In this document: one piece after another, positions 7,957 through 16,780 of the stretch
Layout: each line of letters starts with the position of its first letter
Numbering within the stretch: position 1 is the first letter of the stretch
Source: Roseburia rectibacter
Lineage (GTDB): Bacteria; Bacillota; Clostridia; Lachnospirales; Lachnospiraceae
Reading direction: 5' to 3'
Assembly (NCBI RefSeq): GCF_014287515.2
Contig: NZ_CP092473.1
Location: 174,501 to 238,500 of the forward strand
DNA: 64,000 nt
The notes under the pieces: generated by a model
Told to the model about the DNA's origin: nothing
Databases searched by the model: none
Seen by the model: the letters and a program-made list of their open reading frames with translations, nothing else
Made by a program: the position numbers and the translations under genes

Positions 7957-9447
7957 ATGAGGTATTTAGATCAGGCATTGGAGACATATGGAAAAAGCGA
8001 TGTTTATCCATTTCATATGCCGGGACATAAAAGAAATCCGCTGCCTTTTCCGGAAGTATATGGGATAGATATTACCGAGATCGATGGATTTGATAATCTG
8101 CATCATGCAGAGGGCATTTTAAAAGAGGCACAACAGCGTGCGGCTGATCTGTATGGTTCTAAGCATTGTTATTATCTTGTCAATGGAAGCACCTGTGGGA
8201 TTCTTGCGTCGATCTGTGCAGCAGTGGGAAAACGGGGAAAGATTCTTGTGGCAAGAAACAGTCATAAAGCGGTATATCATGCCCTGTTTTTGTCAGAGCT
8301 TGTTGCCGAATACCTTTATCCGGCAGTGACAGAATGTGGAATCCAGGGACAGATCACACCCCAGCAGGTAGAAGATGCGTTAAAAAGTGATCAGGAGATC
8401 GCAGCCGTTGTGATCACTTCGCCGACATATGAGGGAATTATCTCTGATATTGAAGGAATTGCCGGAATCGTGCATGCATATGGGATTCCGCTGATTGTAG
8501 ATTCAGCACATGGAGCACATCTTGGATTTGGCGGGGAATTTCCGGAAAATGCGGTAAGACTTGGGGCGGATGCTGCAATCGAGAGCCTGCATAAGACACT
8601 GCCATCTTTTACACAGACAGCACTGCTTCATCTTAATTCAGACCGTATTTCCAGATCACGCATAGAAAAATATCTTGGAATCTATGAAACAAGTTCGCCT
8701 TCCTATATTCTTATGGCTGGAATGGATGCATGTATCCGCACCGTAAAAGAATGTGAAGCGGAACTATTTGACAATTACAGGCGAAAATTAAATGAATTTT
8801 ATAAAAGCTGTGAAGATTTAAAAAAAATACATGTTATGACGGAGCAGGATTTATCGAAAGAAGAGGCATTTGCCTGGGATGATTCTAAGATCGTTATATT
8901 TGTCCGGGACAGCAGTAAAAGCGGTGAGTGGCTTTATAAAGAACTTCTTTTGAAATATCATCTTCAGCTTGAAATGGCGTCGGGAGATTATGCGCTTGCG
9001 ATGACGAGTATCATGGATACGGATGAAGGATATCAGAGACTTTCTTCTGCATTGCATGAGATCGAGCAGTCGCTGTGTGGATCAGGAGAAAAAGAACAGA
9101 AATGCTGCATGCAAAAAGACTCGCCGGGCTGTGGTATGGAAGAAGCAAGTCAGGCACAAAAAGGAAACAGTTCTTTTGTAAAAGAGGTTTATCGTCCGAA
9201 TCCATGCCGGGTGCAGATCTATGAAGCAGAGGAGGGAAAGATAGCAGAGGTTCCCTTTGATGAGGCGATAGATAAGGTGGCTGCAGATTTCATTTTTTTA
9301 TATCCGCCGGGAATCCCGCTGATTGTTCCGGGAGAAATTATCACGGCAGAATTTATAGAAAGACTCCGCACCTGTATCCATTTGAAATTAAATTTACAGG
9401 GAAGTACAGATCTTTATGCAGAACGGATAAAGATTGTATATTTTTAA
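7957..9447 (+). CDS. PLP-dependent Orn/Lys/Arg decarboxylase (YaaO/SpeA-like)
   Basis: 496 residues from the ATG 6 nt after AAAGGCGG; a TTG two codons earlier is less likely. Fold-type I amino acid decarboxylase of the group III class. It has YPFHMPGHKRN at the N-terminus, the cofactor-contacting VDSAHGAH near residue 181, and the PLP-lysine motif SLHKTLPSFTQ with the lysine near 213. The conserved C-terminal domain has YPPGIPLIVPGE. Substrate (arginine, lysine or ornithine) cannot be told from the sequence. A cysteine-rich insert near residues 370-410 (CCMQKDSPGCG) is unusual. In Bacillus the same gene (yaaO) opens the tmk-yaaR-holB block, as here. Confidence 0.9.
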   Translation: MRYLDQALETYGKSDVYPFHMPGHKRNPLPFPEVYGIDITEIDGFDNLHHAEGILKEAQQRAADLYGSKHCYYLVNGSTCGILASICAAVGKRGKILVARNSHKAVYHALFLSELVAEYLYPAVTECGIQGQITPQQVEDALKSDQEIAAVVITSPTYEGIISDIEGIAGIVHAYGIPLIVDSAHGAHLGFGGEFPENAVRLGADAAIESLHKTLPSFTQTALLHLNSDRISRSRIEKYLGIYETSSPSYILMAGMDACIRTVKECEAELFDNYRRKLNEFYKSCEDLKKIHVMTEQDLSKEEAFAWDDSKIVIFVRDSSKSGEWLYKELLLKYHLQLEMASGDYALAMTSIMDTDEGYQRLSSALHEIEQSLCGSGEKEQKCCMQKDSPGCGMEEASQAQKGNSSFVKEVYRPNPCRVQIYEAEEGKIAEVPFDEAIDKVAADFIFLYPPGIPLIVPGEIITAEFIERLRTCIHLKLNLQGSTDLYAERIKIVYF

Positions 9448-9477
9448 AGACTATATTATACTGATAAGGCAGGACAA

Positions 9478-10080
9478 ATGGGAAAAATATATTACATGAT
9501 GGGAAAAAGCTCATCTGGTAAAGATACTTTGTATGGGATGCTGATGAAAGATGGGACACTTAAGCTAAAGACTGTGGTTCCATATACGACGAGACCGATG
9601 CGTGCCGGTGAAGAAAATGGTGTATCATATTATTTCTGTGACGAAGATACGGTAGAAAAGCTCGCAGCAGAAGGAAAGATCATTGAACTGCGTGCATATC
9701 ATACGGTTCATGGCATCTGGAAGTATTTCACCGTAGCAGATCATCAGGTCGATCTGGATCGTCAGAGTTATCTTATGATTGGAACATTAGAGTCTTATCT
9801 TAAGATTCGGGAATACTTTGGAATTAAGAAAGTTATTCCGATATATATAGAAGTAGAGGATGGTATGCGCTTACAGCGTGCACTTGACAGGGAGCGCAGG
9901 CAGGAAACTCCGAAATATGAGGAATTATGCCGTCGTTTTCTTGCAGATGAAAAAGATTTTTCCGAGGAAAAATTAAAAGAAGCGGGAATCACCAAAAGAT
10001 TTTGCAATGAGTTATTAGACGAGACAAAAGAGCGGATTGCAGCGTATATCAGAGCACAGGAGCAGCATCAGGATGCATAG
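9478..10080 (+). CDS. Guanylate-kinase-like protein in the tmk position
   Basis: 200 residues. A P-loop (MMGKSSSGKDTL) and the segment PYTTRPMRAGEENGVSYYF match the GMP-binding region of guanylate kinase (TTRPxRxGExxGxxYxF). The usual NxYGT segment after the E...V element is replaced by VHGIWKYFTV, and the spacing of the lid differs, so it may not be the housekeeping Gmk. The lid region carries ALDRERRQ. It lies 30 bp after the decarboxylase and before yaaR, where other Firmicutes carry thymidylate kinase. Confidence 0.75.
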   Translation: MGKIYYMMGKSSSGKDTLYGMLMKDGTLKLKTVVPYTTRPMRAGEENGVSYYFCDEDTVEKLAAEGKIIELRAYHTVHGIWKYFTVADHQVDLDRQSYLMIGTLESYLKIREYFGIKKVIPIYIEVEDGMRLQRALDRERRQETPKYEELCRRFLADEKDFSEEKLKEAGITKRFCNELLDETKERIAAYIRAQEQHQDA

Positions 10081-10162
10081 CGGAAAGTGTATGGCATCAG
10101 GTGCATGCCACAGAAATATCAGATAAAGTGTAGGGATTTTTTAGAGGAAGAAGGTGTAAACT

Positions 10163-10606
10163 TTGGATATTAACAAATTAAATCATGTAACAGAGGTTAC
10201 ACAGGTACCGGATACCAGCCAGAATGTACAGGGGGATGGTTCCTTTAAGTTTACACTTGCGAGTGCGATCACAGATGCAGATCTTCAGGCAAAAGTGGAC
10301 ATGCTTCTTTCTGATATTACAGCACAGGGTAATCGTATTGCACAGCATATGGATATCCGTGATATGAAGAAATACCGCGGTCTGATCCGTGAATTTATGA
10401 ACGAAGTGGTATTCCGTTCCCACAAATTTTCCAGAGAGAACTTCCTTGACCGGAGAGGCCGTCACAGAGTGTACGGTCTGATCAAGCTGATCGATTCAAA
10501 TCTGGACGAATTGGCACAGGAGCTGGTAAAGGATGAGAAAGACCATATCGCTATTTTAAGTAAGATCGGAGAGATAAGGGGATTGATATTAGATATCCTC
10601 ACCTGA
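10163..10606 (+). CDS. yaaR: YaaR (DUF327) family protein
   Basis: 147 residues. The start is TTG (MDINKLN), with GGAAGAAGG about 8 nt upstream, and no in-frame ATG precedes the conserved region. The sequence [19 protein letters not shown] and [16 protein letters not shown] are typical of the YaaR/DUF327 family, a small helical protein of unknown function always found between tmk and holB in Firmicutes. Its fixed neighbourhood suggests a role linked to DNA replication or nucleotide metabolism, but this is not shown. Confidence 0.88.
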   Translation: MDINKLNHVTEVTQVPDTSQNVQGDGSFKFTLASAITDADLQAKVDMLLSDITAQGNRIAQHMDIRDMKKYRGLIREFMNEVVFRSHKFSRENFLDRRGRHRVYGLIKLIDSNLDELAQELVKDEKDHIAILSKIGEIRGLILDILT

Positions 10607-10726
10607 TCTTTTGAAATGTGGATAAGAAAGATATTCTGCCCCGATCGGGTGGATAAAAGCGCGGCACATAGCGCAGATGATCCGGTAAAATAAACCGTAA
10701 AAATATGTGCAGAAACGAGGAATGAT

Positions 10727-11776
10727 ATGCCAGCATTTAAGGACATCGTTGGACATGAACAGATCATAGAGCACCTGCAGAATGCCATTACCATGGATAA
10801 AGTTTCACATGCTTATATATTAAACGGTCCGGACAAATCCGGAAAAATGATGATCGCGGAGGCATTTGCACAGACGCTGCAGTGTGAAGCAGTAAATAAA
10901 AAATTAGAGGAACTTGCAGGGGAAACAGAATCTGAAAGAATAGAGAGCAGATTTACGGCGGAGCCATGTATGGAATGTCATTCCTGTAAACAGGCAGCAG
11001 GCAAAAATCAGCCGGATATTATTTATGTCAGCCATGAAAAGCCGAATACGATCTCGGTAGACGATATCCGGACGCAGCTAAACAACGACATTGTGATCAA
11101 ACCATACAGCAGTAAACATAAGATCTACATTGTGGATGAAGCGGAAAAAATGAACCAGCAGGCACAGAATGCGCTGTTAAAAACGATTGAAGAACCGCCT
11201 GCATATGCGGTGATCCTGCTTTTGACCACCAATGCGGAGAGCTTTCTTCCGACAATCTTATCGCGTTGTGTGACATTAAATTTAAAGGCAGTGCCGGATG
11301 AAAAGATCAAGAAATATCTGATGGCACATTATCAGATCCCGGACTATCAGGCAGATGTCTGTGTGGCATTTGCACAGGGAAATGTCGGAAAAGCGATCCA
11401 GCTTGCGGCATCAGATGATTTTAATGAGTTAAAAGCATCGGCGCTCCAGCTCATCAAGCGTCTGCACGATATCGATCTCTATGAGATGACAGAGGCGGTA
11501 AAGCAGATCAGTGAATACAAACTTAAGATCAACGATTACTTTGATCTTATGATGATCTGGTATCGTGATGTATTGTATTATAAAGCAACGAAGGATGTAA
11601 ATGGCCTTATTTTCAAGGATGAGGTTTATGACATAAAAAGACAGGCAGAGCAGAGTTCCTATAATGGGATCGAGGAAATATTACAGGCATTATCAAAAGC
11701 ACAGGTGCGTTTGAATGCAAATGTAAATTTTGATCTGGTGATCGAACTGCTTCTGCTGACCATAAAGGAGAATTAA
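10727..11776 (+). CDS. holB: DNA polymerase III subunit delta'
   Basis: 349 residues; clamp-loader subunit of the replicative polymerase. The N-terminus (FKDIVGHEQIIEHLQNAI) and the zinc-binding cysteines (LQCEAV, EPCMECHSCKQ) are those of delta'. The P-loop is altered (GPDKSGKMM), as expected for the non-hydrolysing delta' subunit, and IYIVDEAEKMNQQAQNALLK and LSRCVTL correspond to Walker B and the SRC motif. Its stop is 1 bp from the start of ricT, so the genes are in one operon. Confidence 0.95.
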   Translation: MPAFKDIVGHEQIIEHLQNAITMDKVSHAYILNGPDKSGKMMIAEAFAQTLQCEAVNKKLEELAGETESERIESRFTAEPCMECHSCKQAAGKNQPDIIYVSHEKPNTISVDDIRTQLNNDIVIKPYSSKHKIYIVDEAEKMNQQAQNALLKTIEEPPAYAVILLLTTNAESFLPTILSRCVTLNLKAVPDEKIKKYLMAHYQIPDYQADVCVAFAQGNVGKAIQLAASDDFNELKASALQLIKRLHDIDLYEMTEAVKQISEYKLKINDYFDLMMIWYRDVLYYKATKDVNGLIFKDEVYDIKRQAEQSSYNGIEEILQALSKAQVRLNANVNFDLVIELLLLTIKEN

Positions 11777-11777
11777 C

Positions 11778-12689
11778 ATGATAAAAATAGTAGGAGTCCG
11801 TTTCCGGAATGCCGGTAAAATTTATTATTTCGGACCGGGAAATCTGGATCTGACCGCAGGAATGCACGTAATTGTGGAGACTGCACGCGGCATTGAGATG
11901 GGGACGGTTATGATCCCTGCAAGAGAAGTAAACGATGACAGTGTGATCCAGCCGTTAAAACCGGTTATCCGTATCGCAACGGAAGCAGATGAAAAGACAG
12001 CATTAAAAAACCGTGAAAAAGAGAAAGAAGCGTTTAAGATCTGTCTGGAAAAAATAGCAAAACATAAACTGGATATGAAACTTGTAGAAGCAGAGTATAC
12101 GTTTGACAATAATAAACTGCTCTTTTATTTTACGGCGGACGGACGTATCGATTTCCGTGAACTGGTAAAAGATCTTGCGGCGGTTTTCCGCACGAGGATT
12201 GAACTTCGCCAGATCGGTGTCCGCGATGAGACAAAGATCATGGGCGGTATCGGAATCTGCGGAAGAGAGCTTTGCTGTCATTCCTATCTTTCCGAATTTG
12301 CACCGGTATCCATCAAAATGGCAAAAGAGCAGAATCTGTCCTTAAATCCGACCAAAATTTCCGGTGTATGCGGACGACTGATGTGCTGTCTGAAAAATGA
12401 AGAGGAAACTTACGAATATCTGAACAGCCGCCTGCCAAACGTTGGAGATTATGTGACAACGGATGATGGATTAAAAGGTGAGGTATCTTCTGTCAGTGTA
12501 TTGCGCCAGATGGTAAAAGTACTCGTAGAAGTGGATGACGAAAAGGAAATCCGAGATTATTCTGTTGATCAGTTGAAATTTAAGCCGAAACGCAGAAAAG
12601 ATCATGTCAAACTGACTGCACAGGAATTAAAAGAGCTTTCCGCATTAGAGGACAAGGGAGGAAAATCCAAAATTGACGATGCCAAATAA
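11778..12689 (+). CDS. ricT: RicT/YaaT, PSP1-domain protein
   Basis: 303 residues with the PSP1 domain. The cysteine clusters GICGRELCCHSY and SGVCGRLMCCLKNEEE are the Fe-S ligands known in the RicAFT (YmcA-YlbF-YaaT) complex, which in Bacillus tunes RNase Y-dependent RNA processing and affects sporulation and competence. The first 15 bases lie directly after holB. The end overlaps the following methyltransferase gene by 17 bp. Confidence 0.93.
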   Translation: MIKIVGVRFRNAGKIYYFGPGNLDLTAGMHVIVETARGIEMGTVMIPAREVNDDSVIQPLKPVIRIATEADEKTALKNREKEKEAFKICLEKIAKHKLDMKLVEAEYTFDNNKLLFYFTADGRIDFRELVKDLAAVFRTRIELRQIGVRDETKIMGGIGICGRELCCHSYLSEFAPVSIKMAKEQNLSLNPTKISGVCGRLMCCLKNEEETYEYLNSRLPNVGDYVTTDDGLKGEVSSVSVLRQMVKVLVEVDDEKEIRDYSVDQLKFKPKRRKDHVKLTAQELKELSALEDKGGKSKIDDAK

Positions 12690-13419
12690 TCTGGTTTATG
12701 AGCATGAGAGACTTGATGAACTGCATCGCAACGGCTACTTTATCATTCAGGATCCAAAACGTTTTTGTTTTGGAATGGATGCGGTTTTACTTTCCGGGTT
12801 TGCAAAGGCAAAAAAAGGGGAGCGTGTATTAGACCTTGGTACGGGAACGGGAATCATCCCGATCTTGATGGAGGCAAAGACGGAAGCTGAGGATTTTAAG
12901 GCACTTGAGATTCAGGAAGAAAGTGCAGATATGGCACGCCGCAGCGTGCGCTATAACCATCTTGAAGATAAGATTGAGATCGTGACCGGCGATATTAAGG
13001 AGGCATCTGCCATATTTGGAGGATCATCATTTGATGTGATAACCACAAATCCGCCGTATATGATCGGAACACATGGACAAAATTCACCGTCTGAGGCAAA
13101 AGCGATCGCAAGGCATGAAGTACTCTGTACACTGGATGATATCCTGCGCGAAACTGCCAAAATGCTGGTTCCGGGAGGCAGGTTTTATATGGTACACCGC
13201 CCATTCCGGCTTGCGGAGATCATGAGTAAAATGGTTGCGTACAAGATCGAACCCAAGCGCATGCAGCTTGTGTATCCGTTTGTGGATAAAGAACCGAATA
13301 TGGTGCTGATCGAAGGACTGCGTGGCGGAAAATCAAGGCTTACCGTAGAAAAGCCGCTGATTGTTTATAAAGAACAGGGCGTGTATACAGATGAGATTTA
13401 TGATATTTATGGGTATTAA
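12673..13419 (+). CDS. tRNA1(Val) (adenine37-N6)-methyltransferase-like (YabB)
   Basis: 248 residues. SAM-binding motif LDLGTGTGIIPIL (near residue 53) and the N6-adenine methyltransferase signature TTNPPYM (near 120). It corresponds to YabB of Bacillus and is of the TrmN6/YfiC type. The start is uncertain: TTG at 12673 sits 11 nt after GGGAGG, while ATG at 12679 is 17 nt away, so TTG is preferred here. Either start overlaps the end of ricT. In Bacillus the next genes are yazA and rsmI; here the block stops and lgt follows after 122 bp. Confidence 0.88.
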   Translation: MTMPNNLVYEHERLDELHRNGYFIIQDPKRFCFGMDAVLLSGFAKAKKGERVLDLGTGTGIIPILMEAKTEAEDFKALEIQEESADMARRSVRYNHLEDKIEIVTGDIKEASAIFGGSSFDVITTNPPYMIGTHGQNSPSEAKAIARHEVLCTLDDILRETAKMLVPGGRFYMVHRPFRLAEIMSKMVAYKIEPKRMQLVYPFVDKEPNMVLIEGLRGGKSRLTVEKPLIVYKEQGVYTDEIYDIYGY

Positions 13420-13541
13420 GTGGATTATTTAAAACCATATTGTGTATAAAGCAGCAGAAAAATTATTTTGTGTGGAAAATGACAGGTATGAAACATAATC
13501 AGTATGTATTTGAGTGATTCAGAAAGGATAAATTAAAATAT

Positions 13542-14294
13542 ATGTTTAATGATATAAAGATAGGACCGGTTACATTTCATATGTACGGTCTTATGATCGC
13601 GATCGGTTTTGCAGCGGCACTGATGATGTGCTTAAAACGCGGAAAAAAGCGCGGATTGAATGAGGACATTATTTATGGAATATTCTTCTGTGCAATCTTC
13701 GGAGGAATGATCGGCTGCCGTCTGCTTTATTATATTGTGGAGATTCCGGAGATTTTAAAAGATCCGTCCATACTCTGGAATTTTAAAAATGGATATGTCG
13801 TTTATGGTGGAATCATAGGCGGAGCACTGACGAGTTTCATTTATTGCCGCGTCAAGAAAGAACGTTTTCTGCCGTATTTTGATCTTGTAATGCCTTCGGT
13901 ATCATTTGCGCAGGGATTCGGGCGCCTCGGCTGCTTTTTTGCAGGCTGCTGTTATGGCAGGGAGACAGATTCGTGGTTTAGCATTACATTTACCCATTCC
14001 GATTTTGCACCAAACGGTGTGAAACTTCTGCCGACACAGCTCATGTCATCTGCAGGGGACTTTCTGATCTGTGGCCTTTTGCTTCTTTACGCAGGAAGAA
14101 AGCCGAAAGAAGGACAGGTGGCAGCAGGATATATGGTGCTTTACGGAATCGGAAGATTTATCATTGAGTTTTTCCGGAACGATTACCGGGGAAGCATCGG
14201 CATACTTTCCACGTCACAGATCATTTCCATCGGGGGTGTGGCAGCGGGAGTTGTGTTCTATCTGGTGATGGGGAAGAGAAAACAGGAAGCGTAA
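13542..14294 (+). CDS. lgt: Prolipoprotein diacylglyceryl transferase
   Basis: 250 residues with about seven membrane helices. It transfers diacylglycerol to the lipobox cysteine of preprolipoproteins. The motifs HMYGLMIAIGF, YVVYGGIIGG, the signature GRLGCFFAGCCYG and IEFFRNDYRG are all present. AGAAAGGA lies about 14 nt upstream of the ATG. It is followed by a strong terminator. Lipoproteins in this window that would be substrates include the two NitT/TauT-type binding proteins and the DUF885 protein. Confidence 0.96.
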   Translation: MFNDIKIGPVTFHMYGLMIAIGFAAALMMCLKRGKKRGLNEDIIYGIFFCAIFGGMIGCRLLYYIVEIPEILKDPSILWNFKNGYVVYGGIIGGALTSFIYCRVKKERFLPYFDLVMPSVSFAQGFGRLGCFFAGCCYGRETDSWFSITFTHSDFAPNGVKLLPTQLMSSAGDFLICGLLLLYAGRKPKEGQVAAGYMVLYGIGRFIIEFFRNDYRGSIGILSTSQIISIGGVAAGVVFYLVMGKRKQEA

Positions 14295-14356
14295 ATTATA
14301 AAAACTTTATGATTTGTTCGGTTTACATCCGTAATCAGCTATGATAATTTAATAAT

Positions 14357-14400
14357 AAGGTCATCCGGTGTGGAAAATGTGCCGGATGACCTTTTCTTTT
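14357..14400 (+). terminator. Terminator after lgt
   Basis: Stem AAGGTCATCCGG/CCGGATGACCTT with a 13-nt loop, followed by TTCTTTT. Confidence 0.9.
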
Positions 14401-14448
14401 GTACATTTCCGCCATCTGTCATTCAGAGAAGGATTGGGGGAAATATCT

Positions 14449-15468
14449 ATGAAATCAGGGAAAAAAGTCATCCGGATGGCATTAGCCATCCTCTGCATGG
14501 TTTCCATGCTTTTTATTTCAGAGTATCAGAAAGTAGAAGTGTATGCGGCTTCAGGATATGGTTTTATTTTCTTAAGCGCATATGAAAAAACATTGAAAAT
14601 CGGGGACACTTATTGTTTGTCCGTGATTGCATCCGGCAGTAAAAAGCCGACATTTACATCCAGTGATTCAAAGGTTGCATCAGTGAACACCTATGGGAAA
14701 ATTACTGCCAAAAAGGCGGGAAGTGCGACGATCACTGCAAAAAGCAAAAATGCGGAGGCAAGCTGCAAGATCACGGTGACAAAGACGAAAGTCACGTTGA
14801 ATCAGACCAGTCTGACCTTGGAAAACGGAGAGAGTGCTGTGCTTTCGGCAGCTTCTTCTACCGGACACAAGGTAACGTGGAAGTCGGCAAAGACAAGCAT
14901 TGCATCGGTAAGTGAAAATGGAAAAGTAACAGCAAAGAAGCCGGGAACAACTACGGTTACTGCAAAGGTCGACGGTACGTCTGTGAATTGTAAAGTGACA
15001 GTAAAAAGTCCGACAGTTCGCCTGATGCCGTCTAAAATCTCGCTATACAGACGGGAAAAGTATAAATTGAAAGTTTCTTCCACATCAAAATCCACGCCAG
15101 TGTGGAAAACAAACAAAAAAAGTGTGGCGACTGTGGATGAAACAGGAAAAGTAACCGCGGTCAAACATGGAACGGCAGTCATTACTGTAACCGTAGATGG
15201 AGTCAGCAAAAATTGTGAAGTGACGGTCAGATCTCCAAAGATTACATTTGAGCAGACGACGATTACACTTCATCCGGGGGAACGTGCAAGAGTAAATGCG
15301 ACGGTATCTTCCGGCAATCAGCCGGCGTATTCCTGCTCTAACTCCAATGTGGTGTCGGTAGATGCAAACGGGGTTATCACTGCGAAAGCAGCTGGCAGGT
15401 CTTATGTCTACGCCAGTGAGGATGGAACAAAGGAACGCATGACGGTGTATGTGAAAGAGAAGGAATAA
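14449..15468 (+). CDS. Secreted BIG2 (bacterial Ig-like group 2) repeat protein
   Basis: 339 residues from MKSGKKVIRM, with GGGGG 11 nt upstream; the open frame runs back to 14368 but that part overlaps the lgt terminator. A signal peptide (residues about 1-35, ending VYAAS) is followed by four Ig-like group 2 repeats of about 80 residues, each with the pattern K.T.SS...ASV...GK.TA...G.a.ITa.......C.vTV. No sortase motif, membrane anchor or catalytic domain is visible, so it is probably an exported surface or adhesin-like protein. It is unrelated to its neighbours in role. Confidence 0.85.
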   Translation: MKSGKKVIRMALAILCMVSMLFISEYQKVEVYAASGYGFIFLSAYEKTLKIGDTYCLSVIASGSKKPTFTSSDSKVASVNTYGKITAKKAGSATITAKSKNAEASCKITVTKTKVTLNQTSLTLENGESAVLSAASSTGHKVTWKSAKTSIASVSENGKVTAKKPGTTTVTAKVDGTSVNCKVTVKSPTVRLMPSKISLYRREKYKLKVSSTSKSTPVWKTNKKSVATVDETGKVTAVKHGTAVITVTVDGVSKNCEVTVRSPKITFEQTTITLHPGERARVNATVSSGNQPAYSCSNSNVVSVDANGVITAKAAGRSYVYASEDGTKERMTVYVKEKE

Positions 15469-15554
15469 AAGGTGCAGGGATTGTTGTATAGACAAAAACT
15501 GGAATAGGAACAAAAGCACAAAGTCAGGCATGGCATCAGATTGTGAAAGAAAAT

Positions 15555-15590
15555 TGCTGCTGTTCACACAATAGGTGTGGACAACAGCAG
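15555..15590. repeat. Inverted repeat in the 15.5 kb intergenic region
   Basis: TGCTGCTGTTCACACA and TGTGGACAACAGCAG face each other around a 5-bp loop, with one mismatched internal segment. No T tract follows. The rest of the 290-bp gap (15469-15759) shows nothing I can name. Confidence 0.5.
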
Positions 15591-15759
15591 GAAACAGATG
15601 GCGGGAAGTACAAAAGATAAATGGAAGTTGCATGTTTACACCAAAAATAAAATCCGCTAAAATATAGAAAATTACAGAATACAGATACAATTCACAACAA
15701 TAGAATATTCGAAAAGCGCAGGCTATTATTTTTTATATCGGAGAAAGGCGGTAGTGAGG

Positions 15760-15936
15760 ATGGAGGATATGACAGAAAAAGAACTGATCACGGTTTTAAT
15801 TGATAAATATACAGATTTACAGCGCATCAAACGTGCAAACAATGGGGTGGAAAATCAGGAGTTGGAGTATCAGATCAAAGTGACGATTGCAAAGCTGGCA
15901 TCTCTTGGAGTGTCTGTGGAGGATATTACGTTATGA
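15760..15936 (+). CDS. Small hypothetical protein upstream of LuxR regulator
   Basis: 58 residues (MEDMTEKELITVLIDKY...), soluble and mostly helical by composition. The ATG at 15760 is 9 nt after AAAGGCGG; a GTG at 15754 is too close to it. The last four bases overlap the ATG of the LuxR gene (ATGA), so the two are co-translated. No family recognised. A modulator of the LuxR protein is possible from position only. Confidence 0.7.
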   Translation: MEDMTEKELITVLIDKYTDLQRIKRANNGVENQELEYQIKVTIAKLASLGVSVEDITL

Positions 15937-16658
15937 CAGAAAAAGAATGGCGCATGTTCAATGACATTCTTCTGGAAATCTATTATGCCGGAAGCCTGGA
16001 GACGTTTGGAGAAAGATGTTTAAAACTGATCCGTATATTGATTCCATATGCGCAGGGTTATTTTTTAGTGATAGATGAAGACGGCAGGTTAGACGTGGCG
16101 CATTCGGTATTTGAAAATGTGGATCCTGTCATGAAACGGAAATACTTAGATACTTATTTTGCAAAAGACTATCTGATGCAGATGTGCAATTTTACAAAAT
16201 CAATGGCATACCGCGATACCGATCTTTTAACGGATGAGAAACGAAGAGCATCGGTGATTTACCGTGAGTATTTTAAACCCCAGAAATTAGATATGGGATG
16301 CGGGCTTATCATTATGAAAGAGGGAAAGACACGGGTATTTTTGAATCTGCTGCGGAAGTGTGGAGAACCGGACGTTACAGGGCATGAGATGGAAATTTTG
16401 CAGACATTTCTGCCTCATTTTGAAAAAAATGTTTTTGCCTATGCAAACCATTATGTTTCGGGTGCGGAAAATACCATAAAAAACAGGGAGGCAGATCTTC
16501 TTTCGGGGAGGGAACAGGAAATCGTGCAGCTTGTAAGAAAAGGATATTCCAATCAGGAAATCGCCAGACAGCTTCTGATCAGTGAGGCAACAGTAAAAAA
16601 ACATCTGAGTAATATTTTTGAAAAACTGGGAATCAGCAGGCGGACACAGTTATTTTAA
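15933..16658 (+). CDS. LuxR-family transcriptional regulator (first paralogue)
   Basis: 241 residues. The N-terminal 160 residues form a sensor-like domain of unknown ligand. The C-terminus is a clear LuxR HTH: LSGREQEIVQLVRKGYSNQEIARQLLISEATVKKHLSNIFEKLGIS. There is no receiver domain, so it is not a classical response regulator. A second gene of the same architecture lies at 18431-19216; the two share segments such as RILIPYAQGYF/RMLIPYTKGYF and YRDTD. Its position next to the amidohydrolase and transporter genes suggests that it controls the nitrogen island. Confidence 0.88.
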   Translation: MTEKEWRMFNDILLEIYYAGSLETFGERCLKLIRILIPYAQGYFLVIDEDGRLDVAHSVFENVDPVMKRKYLDTYFAKDYLMQMCNFTKSMAYRDTDLLTDEKRRASVIYREYFKPQKLDMGCGLIIMKEGKTRVFLNLLRKCGEPDVTGHEMEILQTFLPHFEKNVFAYANHYVSGAENTIKNREADLLSGREQEIVQLVRKGYSNQEIARQLLISEATVKKHLSNIFEKLGISRRTQLF

Positions 16659-16718
16659 GGTAGAGGAAAAGAAGTATTGGTACATCGAAAGTAGTATGCA
16701 AATCAATCATTCTGCTGA

Positions 16719-16747
16719 TTGTGAAAATATATACCTGCCGTTATAAT
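16719..16747 (+). promoter_or_regulatory. Promoter of the amidohydrolase/binding-protein operon
   Basis: TTGTGA and a perfect TATAAT, 17 bp apart, 33 bp before the ATG at 16781. Confidence 0.7.
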
Positions 16748-16780
16748 TCATGACAACAGATTTGGAAAGAGGTGGTTGTT

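Noticed and set aside
15085..15690. 201-residue minus-strand ORF
   Set aside because: Overlaps the BIG2 gene on the opposite strand and runs into an untranslated region; low-complexity hydrophobic content, no start signal.
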